DNA from: CAYQJL01 sp964573295
GTDB taxonomy: Bacteria > Eisenbacteria > RBG-16-71-46 > CAIMUX01 > WJJG01
Assembly: GCA_964573295.1 (NCBI GenBank)
Contig: CAZNJE010000007.1
Coordinates: forward strand, 1-64,000
Direction: 5' to 3'
DNA: 64,000 nucleotides
In this document: one piece after another, positions 51,546 to 60,556 of the stretch
Layout: every line of letters begins with the position of its first letter
Position numbering within the stretch: the stretch's first letter is position 1
Program-made: the position numbers and the translations under genes
The notes under the pieces: generated by a model
Seen by the model: only the letters and a program-made list of their open reading frames with translations
The model's database searches: none
What the model was told of the DNA's origin: nothing

Positions 51546-52757
51546 ATGGCCCTACCGTGCACCACCATGCCGTCATCCGGTCGTTCCGCGGGATCCCGCT
51601 GCTTGGGCGCCGTTGGCAGCCTCCTCATCGCCGCGCTGGGCATGATCCTGGCCGCCGGCGCCGGCGCCACGCCGCGCTACGCCGCCCGGTACGAGCAGCG
51701 CTGTTCTCTGTGCCACCGCGATCCGAGCGGCGGGGGCATGCGCACACTCTACGCCGCGCAGTTTTTGGTGCCCACCGAGATGGCCGCGCGGGCCGGCTCG
51801 CTCGATGAGCTGACCGAGACGGATCCTCAGGTGACCGAGGCCCTCGCCGTCGGCTTCGACCTGCGCACGCTGCACACCTACTCGGAGCTCGATGCGGCAA
51901 ACACCAACTTCTTCCAGATGCAGGGAGATCTGTACCTGGCCTTCGGGCTCGGGGAGCGTTTCTCGGCCTACCTCGACCGAGGCAGCTCGGGCAGCACCGA
52001 GCTCTACGGACTCGGCTACATCCTGCCCGCCAGTGGCTACGTGAAGGTAGGCCGGTTCCAACCCACCTACGGGTGGCGGTATGCCGACCACACCCTCTTC
52101 GTGCGCGATCGCCAGGGTCTGGCGCCACCGGGTCACACCGATGTGGGGGTCGAAGCCGGGGTCTTTCCCGGCAGTTTCTCGCTTCAGGCCGCGGTGCTCA
52201 ACGGCGCCCTCGGCAGCCCGCGCGACCGCGACCGTGATCTAGCGGGTACGCTGCGGATCGAGTTTCGCCGGTCGGCGGCCGGGCTGGCACTGGCCCTGGG
52301 CGGATCCGGACTCTACAACCCCCAGGCCGGAGACGTCTTTGCGCTGGCCGGGCCGTTCGGCTCGGTTCAGCTCGGACCGCTGACCTGGGTCGCCGAGGCC
52401 GGATGGCTGGTCCGCGAGTCGGTGACGGGAACAGGCGCCGGCGCAAGTGCCGGCGCAAGTACTGGAGCAGAGGCCGGCGCAGAGGCCGAGCGGGACGTGA
52501 CGCGCTTCACGACCTCTCATCAGCTCGGCTGGCGCGTGCAGCGGGGCTGGGCGATGTTGCTCACCTACGACTTCACCGACCCGGACCTCGACGTCAAGGA
52601 CGGCGCGACCACACGCTACGGCGTGGGCAGCGAGCTGCTGCTCTACCCATTCCTGCACCTGCGGGCGGCATTGCACTACACGGAGGAAGAGCGTCCGGCG
52701 CCGGGGCCTGATGAGGAGTATTACGGCACCGAGTTGCAGGTTCATCTGCTGTACTAG
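51546..52757 (+). CDS. outer-membrane beta-barrel protein with an N-terminal CxxCH haem motif
   Basis: 403 residues; AGGAGAACACG precedes the ATG. A signal peptide ends near residue 42 (AGAGATPR). The mature N-terminus carries CSLCH at 53-57 with the surrounding RYEQRCSLCHRDPSGGGMRT. The rest (about 105-403) alternates hydrophobic and polar residues with aromatic girdles, as in outer-membrane barrels: QGDLYLAFGLGERFSAYLDR, GYVKVGRFQPTYGWRY, VWLRES-like VREGSVT. It ends YYGTELQVHLLY, with a terminal aromatic residue as barrels often do. An Ala-Gly/Ser/Glu repeat (52436-52485) lies in one loop. It may be a porin that carries its own haem, as in electron-conduit porins; that role is inferred. 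Confidence 0.75.
   Translation: MALPCTTMPSSGRSAGSRCLGAVGSLLIAALGMILAAGAGATPRYAARYEQRCSLCHRDPSGGGMRTLYAAQFLVPTEMAARAGSLDELTETDPQVTEALAVGFDLRTLHTYSELDAANTNFFQMQGDLYLAFGLGERFSAYLDRGSSGSTELYGLGYILPASGYVKVGRFQPTYGWRYADHTLFVRDRQGLAPPGHTDVGVEAGVFPGSFSLQAAVLNGALGSPRDRDRDLAGTLRIEFRRSAAGLALALGGSGLYNPQAGDVFALAGPFGSVQLGPLTWVAEAGWLVRESVTGTGAGASAGASTGAEAGAEAERDVTRFTTSHQLGWRVQRGWAMLLTYDFTDPDLDVKDGATTRYGVGSELLLYPFLHLRAALHYTEEERPAPGPDEEYYGTELQVHLLY
52436..52485 (+). repeat. in-frame Ala-Gly-rich tandem repeat in a barrel loop
   Basis: GGCGCAAGTGCC-type units repeat about four times, encoding GAGASAGASTGAEAGAEAE. Confidence 0.8.
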
Positions 52758-52801
52758 GTGCGATATGGGCCGTTTGCCACTTCCCCGACCCCTTCCCCCA
52801 C

Positions 52802-54778
52802 TCAGGGCAGGCGCGTCACGCGTCCGGTGAGCATCTGCCCTCCGGCCTCGAGACGAAAGAGATAAACTCCCGGCGCCGCGGGGCGCCCCTGCTGGTCGAG
52901 ACCGTCCCAGCTGAGCTCGCCCCGGCCGGCGGAGAATTCACGAGGGCCAATTGCTCGCACCAGACTTCCGCCGGTAGAGAAGAACCGGCAGCACACCTGC
53001 GCAGGTGTGCGCAGCTCGAAGATGATCCGGCTTGTGGCCGTAGTGGGATTCGGTCCCGTGGAGACTAGCGTGCACGAGGAGGCCGCCATGCGGTGATCCC
53101 CCATCCAATCGCCGATACGGTCATCGACACGGTCATCGCTGCGGTCATCACTGGGGTCATCACTGCGGTCATCACTGGGGTCATCGCTGCGCCCGCCGAT
53201 GCGCTCGTCGATACCACTCACCGGCAGCACGGGAATCTCGACCTGATACGGGAGCCGGTTACCGCGCGTGACCCGCAATACCAAGACGCCTTCCTGCGGC
53301 GGTGGATCCAGCGGGAACGCCTGGGGGCCTCCTGTTCCATGGCCGTATCCGAGCAACACACCCGCCTGCGTGATTCCGATCCGGGCCCCTTCTTCGGCCC
53401 CGACCCACAGCTCGGCACCGCCGACTGGACACACCGGATCGTGTTCGACCGCGAGCGGGCTGGGCAGGCTGTCATGGAGCAGCGTATAGGGCTCCCCATG
53501 GTAGTGGAGCACATGGCAGGCCGCCGCCTTCTGCATCGGTGGCAGAGGATAGGTGTCCTCGGCCAGCGCGTGCTTGGCCGCCGCGAGGGCAAACGCCGGC
53601 CGGCTCTGTGCAACGTCGGCCCCCGAGTCCGGCAAGAACACCGGCCAGAGCGCGTCGATCAGGTACAGGCTGATCCGCCGCATGGGCTGCGTGTAGGTGA
53701 TACCACTGGCCGACACTACCCCCAACGCGCCGTGGGGTGTGCGCAGAAGCGCCTCGGTGAGACAGGTCTGGGGCCCGTCATAGCGCCCGGAAAGCGCCTC
53801 CAGACTGAGAACGATCGGATGATCGAGGTTGGTGAGGCCGGCCACATCCGCCACCTCGTAGGCTGGATCGCCCCACCCGGCCTCATAACCGATGCCGCGA
53901 TGCACGACGAGGCAGGCGCCCGCGTTGATGTCGCCATTGATGCGCTGCGCGCTACCGCCCCAATCGGTCAGGTAATCCGGCGCACCGGGCAAATACCCCA
54001 GCCCGCCCGGACCGAAGACCGCTAACCAATCCGAATCTGGCCAATCCTCGCCGGGGTGGACGGCCGTGTACTCGCGCTCCGGCAACTGACCGAGCTCCTG
54101 CTCGAGAAAGCCCAGATAGGTCTCGGTCTGCATCACCGAGTATCCCTCGGGCTCCCAGCCGGAGGCGAAGACCGGATGAGCATAGAAGGACGGATTCTGG
54201 CAAGGCCGGCGAGCCTGCTCGAGCACCTTCGAGACCATCTGCTCCAGTTCCGTCGCAGTGCCGGCCGGTAGTCGTGCCACCGCGAAGTCGGGCAGATCGT
54301 CCCCGTCGACATCGGCATAGATGTTGTCCGACGCATACATGTTCTCCCAAGGCGCCGCCGGTATCAGCGGCACGTCCCCAAGCAGCAGCACCGCCTGGGG
54401 AGGCGACGGCCACGAGAGGTAGGCATCGGCCAGAAAATCGCGCAGGGCGGTCCAGGTCACGCCGACCTCATCGGTCGTGTAGACCACGGTGGGCACACCG
54501 TCGAGCGTCCGCTGCGCGCGCAGGCTGTCCGCCCACGCCTCGAACCAGGGTTCACCGGGCGTGATGATCACATACTCCTGTGCCGCAGCGCCGGCCATGC
54601 ACGCCGTCAGAACCACCGGTACCAAGATCAGGAAACTCAATCGTAGGGCGAGCAGCAGGGTCGCCCGAGAACCCAAAGGCGGCATCTTCGGCGAGAGGAA
54701 CGGCGTTACGCTTCGGCGAATCGATTGCCTCCCCGATCTCAGTTGCGCGCGAAGCTGGGTGAAGGCCGTTCTCATCAT
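52802..54778 (-). CDS. C25 (gingipain)-like secreted protein, possibly inactive, with FlgD-like C-terminus
   Basis: 658 residues from the ATG at 54778 (GGAGGG six bases before it). A signal/anchor helix lies at about 42-64. The C25-type region (about 65-460) has AVLLLGDVPLIPAAPWEN, SDNIYADVDGDDLPDFAVAR and LPAGTATELEQMVSKVLE. In related C25 proteins the catalytic His lies in a RDHG-type motif and the catalytic Cys in a SxxCLTGxFD-type motif. Here the matching places read HRGIGYEAGWGDP and SLEALSGRYDGPQT, so neither residue seems to be kept. A charged DDPSDDRS repeat links to an 80-residue C-terminal domain ending PGVYLFRLEAGGQ. The loss of catalysis is by eye. Confidence 0.72.
   Translation of the reverse strand: MMRTAFTQLRAQLRSGRQSIRRSVTPFLSPKMPPLGSRATLLLALRLSFLILVPVVLTACMAGAAAQEYVIITPGEPWFEAWADSLRAQRTLDGVPTVVYTTDEVGVTWTALRDFLADAYLSWPSPPQAVLLLGDVPLIPAAPWENMYASDNIYADVDGDDLPDFAVARLPAGTATELEQMVSKVLEQARRPCQNPSFYAHPVFASGWEPEGYSVMQTETYLGFLEQELGQLPEREYTAVHPGEDWPDSDWLAVFGPGGLGYLPGAPDYLTDWGGSAQRINGDINAGACLVVHRGIGYEAGWGDPAYEVADVAGLTNLDHPIVLSLEALSGRYDGPQTCLTEALLRTPHGALGVVSASGITYTQPMRRISLYLIDALWPVFLPDSGADVAQSRPAFALAAAKHALAEDTYPLPPMQKAAACHVLHYHGEPYTLLHDSLPSPLAVEHDPVCPVGGAELWVGAEEGARIGITQAGVLLGYGHGTGGPQAFPLDPPPQEGVLVLRVTRGNRLPYQVEIPVLPVSGIDERIGGRSDDPSDDRSDDPSDDRSDDRVDDRIGDWMGDHRMAASSCTLVSTGPNPTTATSRIIFELRTPAQVCCRFFSTGGSLVRAIGPREFSAGRGELSWDGLDQQGRPAAPGVYLFRLEAGGQMLTGRVTRLP
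53090..53200 (-). repeat. about 12- to 24-bp tandem repeat coding an acidic linker
   Basis: CGGTCATCACTGGGGTCATC-type units recur about six times, encoding Asp-Asp-Arg-Ser and Asp-Asp-Pro-Ser on the minus strand. Confidence 0.9.
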
Positions 54779-54983
54779 CACGTTCCCTCCGGCTGTAGGC
54801 TCGTGCTGGAATGGATCTGGCAACTGCATTGAGGATAGCATGTGGCGTGTCCCGGCTGCGTGCCGGATTGGCTGAGGGCACCTGAGCGCCAACCGGGATA
54901 GGGCCTTCTGTGGACGACACGGCAAGAGGCCACTCCCTCGCGATGAGGAGAGTGGCCCCGTGCCCTGGTGGCCTCCGTGCCCC

Positions 54984-55050
54984 AATGGACGAATGCATTC
55001 TACCGCACTGTCCCAACGGACGAGTCCGTTCTACGGATGAGTGCGTGCTA
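54984..55050. repeat. degenerate repeat at the 3' end of the propeller gene
   Basis: ACGAATGCATTCTACCG-type units recur two to three times, including a small AACGGAC/GTCCGTT hairpin at 55014-55029. There is no T-run. Confidence 0.6.
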
Positions 55051-57582
55051 CCGCTGAATCGTCAGCTTGCGGCTCATCTGCTTGCCGTTGGCGTCGATAC
55101 GCGCGAAGTAGATGCCGTTGTCCAGATCGGAGACATCCACCTCGACCGAGCTCATGATCGCGTACTCGAAGCGGTCGACCATCGTGCGCACCAGCCGGCC
55201 CTGCAGGTCGTAGAGCCCCACCTTCACGTGACCGGGCTCGCGGATCCCGTAGCGAACGATGGTGCTACTGGCGGCCGGATTCCCCAGCAGGCGGATCGTC
55301 ACCGGCTCGACCGTGGGACGGACCTCCTCGGCCTCGCTGAAGCCGGTCAGCTCGCTGATGTCGACCTCCCACATGCCGCGGCCATGCGTACCGACGCGCA
55401 GGATGCGCGCATCGCTGTGCAGGCGCAGGTCGGCCATCACCACATGCGGCAGTCCCGTGTTGAACGGCTGCCAGGAGGCGCCGGCATCGAAGGAGACGTG
55501 GACGGCCGTATCGGTGCCGATGAAGTACCAGTCGGGGTTCGACGGGTCGATCTCGACCGTGTTGACCGGTTCGACCGGTAGGCCTTCATCGATCCCGAAC
55601 CAGCTCTGTCCCTGGTCGAGAGTCTTGTAGACGCGCGGGAAGTTGTCCGAGTAGGTCTTGCAGGTCACCACCATGATGTCCGGGTTCACCGGATCGATGG
55701 CGATGTCGCTCAAGGATCCCCCGCTGACGATCCCACTGGTGCGCTCCACCCAGCTCGTGCCCGCGTCGGGGGTGAGGAAGATGCGCGAGGGACCGATCAC
55801 CACCACGATGTCGTGATCCGACATGCTCTGGGCGATCGAGCGGCCGCCGCCCAGACCGGTGGGATTGCCCACCCAGCTCCAGGAGTTGGCGTCGTTGACG
55901 GTCTTGAAAACCTTGCTGGTGTGAGCCGTCCAGAGGATCGAGGAGTTGCTGTAGTCCATGTGGGTCGGCGTCGACCAGGGCCCCTGCTCGGTGATGCCGT
56001 TGTTCTTTGGATAGAAGACCCCGCCGCCGTTGACGCTGCGGTAGTGGGTGCCGTTGTAGACCTCGGCGTACATGATGTCGGTGTTCGAGCGGTGAATCTC
56101 GCAGAAGAAGCCGTCGCCACCGAGTCCATAGCTCCAGTTGAGGCTGTTGTTGTAGATGTAGGTGCCGTTGTCCTGCGTACCCCCCAGCGCCAGCGTGGGC
56201 TGCGACTGGGACTGGTTGATCGCGTAGAACTGCATCGTAACGAGCCCCGCGTTGCGATCGACGAAGCTCAGCCCCGAGTTGGTGCTGCGATACATCCCGC
56301 CGTCCGAGCCCACCCAGAACTGTGTCGGATCACTGGGCGCGAAGGCCGCGGCGTGGTGGTCCACGTGGACGTTGTTCGCGTACTGGGAGAAGCTGCTGCC
56401 ACCGTTGGTCGAACGGTAGTAGTTGACCCCGCCCGAGAAGACCCGGCTGGGATCGGTCGGATCGATCGCGATGCTGATGTTGTACCAGCCCTGACTGCCG
56501 TAATGGCCGCCGTTGCCGAGGATCTGGGCGAAGCTGTCGCCGCCGTCGCTCGAGCGCCAGATGCCGTACTGCTGACCGCCCACGCCCGAGAGGGCCCAGA
56601 GGATCAACTCGGGATCGGCGTCGCAAAGAGCGAACTTGCTGTTCGTGATCCCGCTCGCGGGAGTGCCATTGGTCATCTGCGTCCAGGTCTGCCCATCGTC
56701 GAGCGAGCGGTAGAAGTAGCCCAACGCGCCCTGGTGCGCCACCGCGTAGATGATGTTGCTCGATCCCTTCTTCATCTGGATGTCGCGGTAGGAGCCGATC
56801 GACATCACCTGCGTGAAGGTGGCGCCGTCATCGACCGACCGCCACAGCCCGTTGTCGGCCCCGACCAAGAGCGTGCCGGTAGCCGGGTTGTGCTCGACGG
56901 CGAAGACATCGAGGCCCGAACTCATCTCATAGTTGAAGCCGGTCAGGCTCCAGCTCTCTCCAGCGTCTTCGGAGAAGAGCACGCCCACGCCGTGAATCGC
57001 GTCGATGTTGCCCCAGCCCTCGCCGGTTCCCATCCAGATACGGTTGGGGTTGTTGACATCGAGCTTGATCGAGCTCACCGAAAGGGTCGGTAGATCGTCG
57101 CCCATCGGGGTCCAGGTGTCACCGCCATTGGTGGTCTTCCAGATGCCGCCGCTGGCGAAGCCGGCGTAGACGATATCGGGGTTGGTCGGATGGATGCCGA
57201 TCGCCAGGACCCGGCCGGCCACGTTGATCGGGCCATTGGTGAACCAGGTTTCACTGCGGGTGCCGTACTCGGCCTCGAGCCGCTTCAGTTCCTGCCAGGC
57301 TTCCCAGCGGGCGCCGGGAATCTGATTGCCCGTCTCGGCCGAGAGCCGCGGCTCGGCAAACCACTTGTAGCGCATGTAGGCCGGGTAGCCGTCGCCCTTC
57401 TCCCGGGGGGCGGCCGGCCAGGCATCGTACTTGGCGTAACGGGCATCCATCTGCTCGAACCACTCGCGGGTGGTCATCGCCTCTTCGGCCTGGGCCGAAG
57501 CCAGAGGTACGAGGATGGACAGAGAAACAAACAAGGCCGCCGCAGCCGCGGCGGCAACACGTGCCATCGAAAACTTCTGCAT
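55048..57582 (-). CDS. secreted BNR/sortilin-type beta-propeller with type IX-like C-terminal domain
   Basis: 844 residues; AAGGAGAT precedes the ATG at 57582. A signal peptide ends near residue 31 (PLASAQA). A charged N-terminal segment (about 35-105) is followed by propeller repeats with Asp-box motifs TTNGGDTWT, SEDAGESWS, SVDDGATFT, SLDDGQTWT, SSDGGDSFA and STNGGSSFS to about 740. The C-terminal domain (about 760-844) starts VTIRLLGNPAASSTIVRYGI and ends NGIYFARIDANGKQMSRKLT. The closest relative in the window is the 30759 propeller. Surface or secreted location is inferred from the signal peptide and C-terminal domain; no active site was found. Confidence 0.88.
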   Translation of the reverse strand: MQKFSMARVAAAAAAALFVSLSILVPLASAQAEEAMTTREWFEQMDARYAKYDAWPAAPREKGDGYPAYMRYKWFAEPRLSAETGNQIPGARWEAWQELKRLEAEYGTRSETWFTNGPINVAGRVLAIGIHPTNPDIVYAGFASGGIWKTTNGGDTWTPMGDDLPTLSVSSIKLDVNNPNRIWMGTGEGWGNIDAIHGVGVLFSEDAGESWSLTGFNYEMSSGLDVFAVEHNPATGTLLVGADNGLWRSVDDGATFTQVMSIGSYRDIQMKKGSSNIIYAVAHQGALGYFYRSLDDGQTWTQMTNGTPASGITNSKFALCDADPELILWALSGVGGQQYGIWRSSDGGDSFAQILGNGGHYGSQGWYNISIAIDPTDPSRVFSGGVNYYRSTNGGSSFSQYANNVHVDHHAAAFAPSDPTQFWVGSDGGMYRSTNSGLSFVDRNAGLVTMQFYAINQSQSQPTLALGGTQDNGTYIYNNSLNWSYGLGGDGFFCEIHRSNTDIMYAEVYNGTHYRSVNGGGVFYPKNNGITEQGPWSTPTHMDYSNSSILWTAHTSKVFKTVNDANSWSWVGNPTGLGGGRSIAQSMSDHDIVVVIGPSRIFLTPDAGTSWVERTSGIVSGGSLSDIAIDPVNPDIMVVTCKTYSDNFPRVYKTLDQGQSWFGIDEGLPVEPVNTVEIDPSNPDWYFIGTDTAVHVSFDAGASWQPFNTGLPHVVMADLRLHSDARILRVGTHGRGMWEVDISELTGFSEAEEVRPTVEPVTIRLLGNPAASSTIVRYGIREPGHVKVGLYDLQGRLVRTMVDRFEYAIMSSVEVDVSDLDNGIYFARIDANGKQMSRKLTIQR

Positions 57583-57684
57583 ACGGGGGATCTCCTTGTA
57601 AGAGGGCCTGGCGTCAGGACCTCACCGATCTTCATCACCGGCCCTAAGGAGAGCGCAACCTCCCCCCGGACATGTTCCTGAGCC

Positions 57685-57693
57685 ATTATACCA
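57685..57693 (-). promoter_or_regulatory. extended -10 promoter of the propeller gene at 57582
   Basis: On the minus strand TGGTATAAT fits TGnTATAAT exactly, about 100 bases before the ATG. The context TATGGTATAATGGC resembles TGTGGTATAATTGGC before the propeller gene at 9154. Confidence 0.55.
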
Positions 57694-57799
57694 TAGCTTG
57701 GTGGTCTGGCTGATCCTTCCCCAGCCACGGGATCCGGCTGATCCACGATTGGGCCTACCCCAGAACACGATCGGGGTTGCACGCTACCGTGTGGCCTAG

Positions 57800-58050
57800 G
57801 CGGTGGAGTCTGCGCGTGGAGTCTGTGCGTGGAGTCTGCGCGTGGAGTCTGCGCGCAACCAAGTGGCGCGGGCCGGACTACGGCTGGGCACGGTGCGGAG
57901 CAAGACAATGCGGAGCGGGAAAGAATGCGGGCCGGCCACCTCCCCGAGAAGAGGCGGTCGGCCCGCACGAAGCCGCCGGCTACGACGCGCAAGCGCTGGA
58001 TAGGACGCGAGGGCGTTGGATCCGGCGCGAAGCCGCTGGACAGGATAAGA
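57800..58050. repeat. tandem repeats upstream of the promoter region
   Basis: GTGGAGTCTGCGC-type 13- to 15-mers repeat four times at about 57802-57855. Degenerate GAAGCCGCTGGA-type units follow to about 58045. The rest of 57583-58073 holds the promoter but no gene. Confidence 0.85.
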
Positions 58051-58073
58051 GCCCTACGCTCGACTAACCTCGA

Positions 58074-58694
58074 CTAACGGAACAACGCCTTGACCTGGCC
58101 CCAGGTGCCCTCTTCGGCGGGGGTCCCGCCCTCGACATCGATCAGGAGGTCATCGATGAAGGTCTCATCCGGATCCGGCCCGCCACCCGAGTATCCGTAG
58201 ATGCGAATAGCCTGCAGCTGGCCGCTTGGGCGAAGCTCGCTCGTGACATCGAAGTATTCCCATCCGCTGCCGCTGAGGAAGATCAGGAACTCGTCGTAGT
58301 CGGTCGGGCTGTAGAAGAGGTCAATCGCGCTGATCGATACCTCGGGCTGCCGATGCCAGGTACCGATCTCGGTAATCGTCGTCACGTCGATCGGATCGAA
58401 ATCCTGCCGGATCCAGTAATTGCCGATATCGTAGGCGCAGTAGCTGCCCTCGTGGGGATTGTCGGTGGAAATCGTCCAGTTGCTCGTCGTCCAGGGACTG
58501 AGATCCCCGGTCTCGAAGCCGGGATTGACCAGTGCGTTCGCCCGCGTCGCGCCGGGCTGGCTGCTGGTGATGACGTCCCCGGGAGGATCATCCAGGTCCA
58601 CCACGAAGGATCCGGACGTCGCTATCCTCTCGGCCCACACCATCGGGGCTGCCACAAGCAGCACCACACTCAAGAGAAGCACACTTCGAAGCAT
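58074..58694 (-). CDS. small secreted protein with a carbohydrate-binding-like domain
   Basis: 206 residues; GGGAGG precedes the ATG. A signal peptide ends near residue 22 (MVWAE). The central part (about 50-190) opens NALVNPGFETGDLSPWTTSN, the pattern at the start of galactose-binding-like or PEP-CTERM-associated domains, followed by beta-strands. There is no PEP-CTERM motif and no FlgD-type domain. The protein ends in EEGTWGQVKALFR, a short amphipathic tail that I think recurs in related genomes; that memory cannot be checked here. Function unknown, probably extracellular. Confidence 0.75.
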   Translation of the reverse strand: MLRSVLLLSVVLLVAAPMVWAERIATSGSFVVDLDDPPGDVITSSQPGATRANALVNPGFETGDLSPWTTSNWTISTDNPHEGSYCAYDIGNYWIRQDFDPIDVTTITEIGTWHRQPEVSISAIDLFYSPTDYDEFLIFLSGSGWEYFDVTSELRPSGQLQAIRIYGYSGGGPDPDETFIDDLLIDVEGGTPAEEGTWGQVKALFR

Positions 58695-58999
58695 CTGAAC
58701 CTCCCGTTGCTAGAGTTACATTCGCCGAAGATGCCTTGTACAACCAAATGCAGGACGTAACCGGGCTCCGCACCAGCTAGAGGTGCGGCCTGTACACATC
58801 CAATGCCGACTCAATGCCGTCTCAATGACACCACAAGGAGGGGCACCGCGTCAAGATCGCGTCAACATGCTCGGGGCATGCAACTCATTGTACTACAGGG
58901 GTTTACAATGTACGCTATTGGCGTACGCAGAACGAGACAACTAGCCTATGGTGAGAGACTTCGGCGCGATCTCGAACCAGCAAAGATCCATCAAAGCCG
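58695..58999. other. intergenic stretch with inverted repeats, no gene seen
   Basis: CATTGTA (58886-58892) pairs with TACAATG (58904-58910), and a GTACGC/GCGTAC hairpin follows at 58911-58927. On the minus strand this lies 73-114 bases after the actF stop and could help end the act operon, but no T-run follows. Confidence 0.45.
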
Positions 59000-60016
59000 C
59001 TAACGTTCCGCCAGTTGCGCAGCCCCTTCTCGGATCGAACCCGCGGCGGTCAACACGAAGGCACCGCCCAGCACGACCATCTCGAGGGCTACGACCAGGG
59101 CGTTGAGCTCCGCCACCGGCACGAGAAAGACCAGGCGCTCGACGAACACCGCCGCCGAGACGATCCCGGCCATCAGCATCACCCACCAGGGTGTCTCCTT
59201 CATCTCGCGGGCCCACAGACTTACGAAGGGAATGGCAAAGAGACCCAGCAGCACGAAGACCGACATCTGCTGTAGTGGGGAGATCAGCACACGCTTGGAA
59301 AGGTAAGCCACCTCCCACGGGATGTTGCCGTACCAGATCACCAGGTATTGCGCGAAGAACTGCCCCACCCACAGCAGGGAGAACCCGAACATCAGGGTCG
59401 CCATGTCGAGCAAGGTCTTGCCCATCGCCGCGCGGTGCCGCCGGCACAGGATGGCCGCCATCACGGCCGACATCGCCACGCCCAGGTAGATCGCCTCGAC
59501 GAAGAAGTAGGCGCCGAAGAGGGTCGAGATCCAGGGAAACTCGAACGACATCACCCAATCGAAAGCAATCACCGTCTGGTTGGTGACGAACAGGAATGTG
59601 TAGAGGACCGCCAGCGTGCGGGTGGCGGGCGCATCCCTCACCGCCGCGCGCGAGAAGGCGGTTCCGACCCAGGCCGTCACGAGCAGGAACGCGACGTTGC
59701 GGATCGCGAAGAACGGTTGGTCGAGCCAGCCGGTGGGGTGTTCGGCCCAGGGATAGATCTCCTTGCCCAGCGAGAAGAAGAGGAATGCGAAGGGGAACAC
59801 CCAGAGCAGCGGATGAATGCCCAGCACGATGCCACGGATCCTACGGTGCCAGTTCGAGTGCGCGATCTCCGCGGCCGCCATGAGCAGCACGCCGCCCTGC
59901 ACGAGCGCCACCCAGAAGAGCAGCCCTGGCAGCAGCGATCCTTTGGGCGCCAGGAAAGTCAGCAATCCCGTACCCACCACAGCCGCCGCGGCGTAGATGT
60001 AGCCCCTCCGTATCAT
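59000..60016 (-). CDS. actF: alternative complex III subunit ActF (membrane subunit)
   Basis: 338 residues; GAGGGGAG lies before the ATG. About ten membrane segments, with the ActF-typical HPLLWVFPFAFLFFSLGK, NVAFLLVTAWVGTAFSR, VIAFDWVMSFEFPWISTLFG and LWVGQFFAQYLVIWYGNIPW. ActF is homologous to half of ActC and sits beside it in the membrane domain of quinol:electron-acceptor oxidoreductase. It lies directly after actD, with no gene between. Confidence 0.92.
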   Translation of the reverse strand: MIRRGYIYAAAAVVGTGLLTFLAPKGSLLPGLLFWVALVQGGVLLMAAAEIAHSNWHRRIRGIVLGIHPLLWVFPFAFLFFSLGKEIYPWAEHPTGWLDQPFFAIRNVAFLLVTAWVGTAFSRAAVRDAPATRTLAVLYTFLFVTNQTVIAFDWVMSFEFPWISTLFGAYFFVEAIYLGVAMSAVMAAILCRRHRAAMGKTLLDMATLMFGFSLLWVGQFFAQYLVIWYGNIPWEVAYLSKRVLISPLQQMSVFVLLGLFAIPFVSLWAREMKETPWWVMLMAGIVSAAVFVERLVFLVPVAELNALVVALEMVVLGGAFVLTAAGSIREGAAQLAER

Positions 60017-60046
60017 CGGTCACACTCCCCTCGCAAGCAGCCCGCC

Positions 60047-60556
60047 CTAGCCCCGCGGCTCGGGCTCGACTTCGCGCACGACGAAGTAGTTCTCATGTTC
60101 CTCGGGATTCGTGAGGCCCCGTGGTGACGGCATCCGGCTCAGCAACAGGAAACCGGCAAAGGACACCAGTGCGCCCAGCAGAATCGTACACGCGAAGGCG
60201 ATCACCACGAAGGGCGGGATCGAGACCAGCGGTTTGCCCGCTACCACCAGCGGCCACTCTTGGACCGTCCAGATCGTCAACCAGAAACCAAAGGCCCCGC
60301 CGGCCAGGCTGCCCGCAAGCGTGAACAGGCGCAGGCGACTGGGCTTGCATCCCAGGGCGTCCTCGAAGCCGTGCGCCGGAATCGGCATGTAGACTTCGAG
60401 CTGCTCCGGCGGCACGCCGCGCGCGCGCAGCTCGCGGATCTTCTCGAGGAACGCGTTCTCGTCCTCGAACCGATAGGTCTTGCCGCCGTCGTTCTCGGCT
60501 CGATCGGCCGGCGCGCGCATGGTCTTGTCCCGGTAGTCGTTGCCGGTATCAGGCAT
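60047..60556 (-). CDS. actD: alternative complex III subunit ActD (DUF3341)
   Basis: 169 residues, overlapping the end of actC by 8 bases. A hydrophilic N-terminus leads to YRFEDENAFLEKIRELRARG and VYMPIPAHGFEDALG, the DUF3341 fingerprint. Two membrane helices follow (about 83-103 and 112-138), and the C-terminus ends HENYFVVREVEPEPRG. ActD packs against the peripheral part of the complex. Its ATG precedes a short charged leader; a Met at residue 13 is an alternative start. Confidence 0.92.
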   Translation of the reverse strand: MPDTGNDYRDKTMRAPADRAENDGGKTYRFEDENAFLEKIRELRARGVPPEQLEVYMPIPAHGFEDALGCKPSRLRLFTLAGSLAGGAFGFWLTIWTVQEWPLVVAGKPLVSIPPFVVIAFACTILLGALVSFAGFLLLSRMPSPRGLTNPEEHENYFVVREVEPEPRG

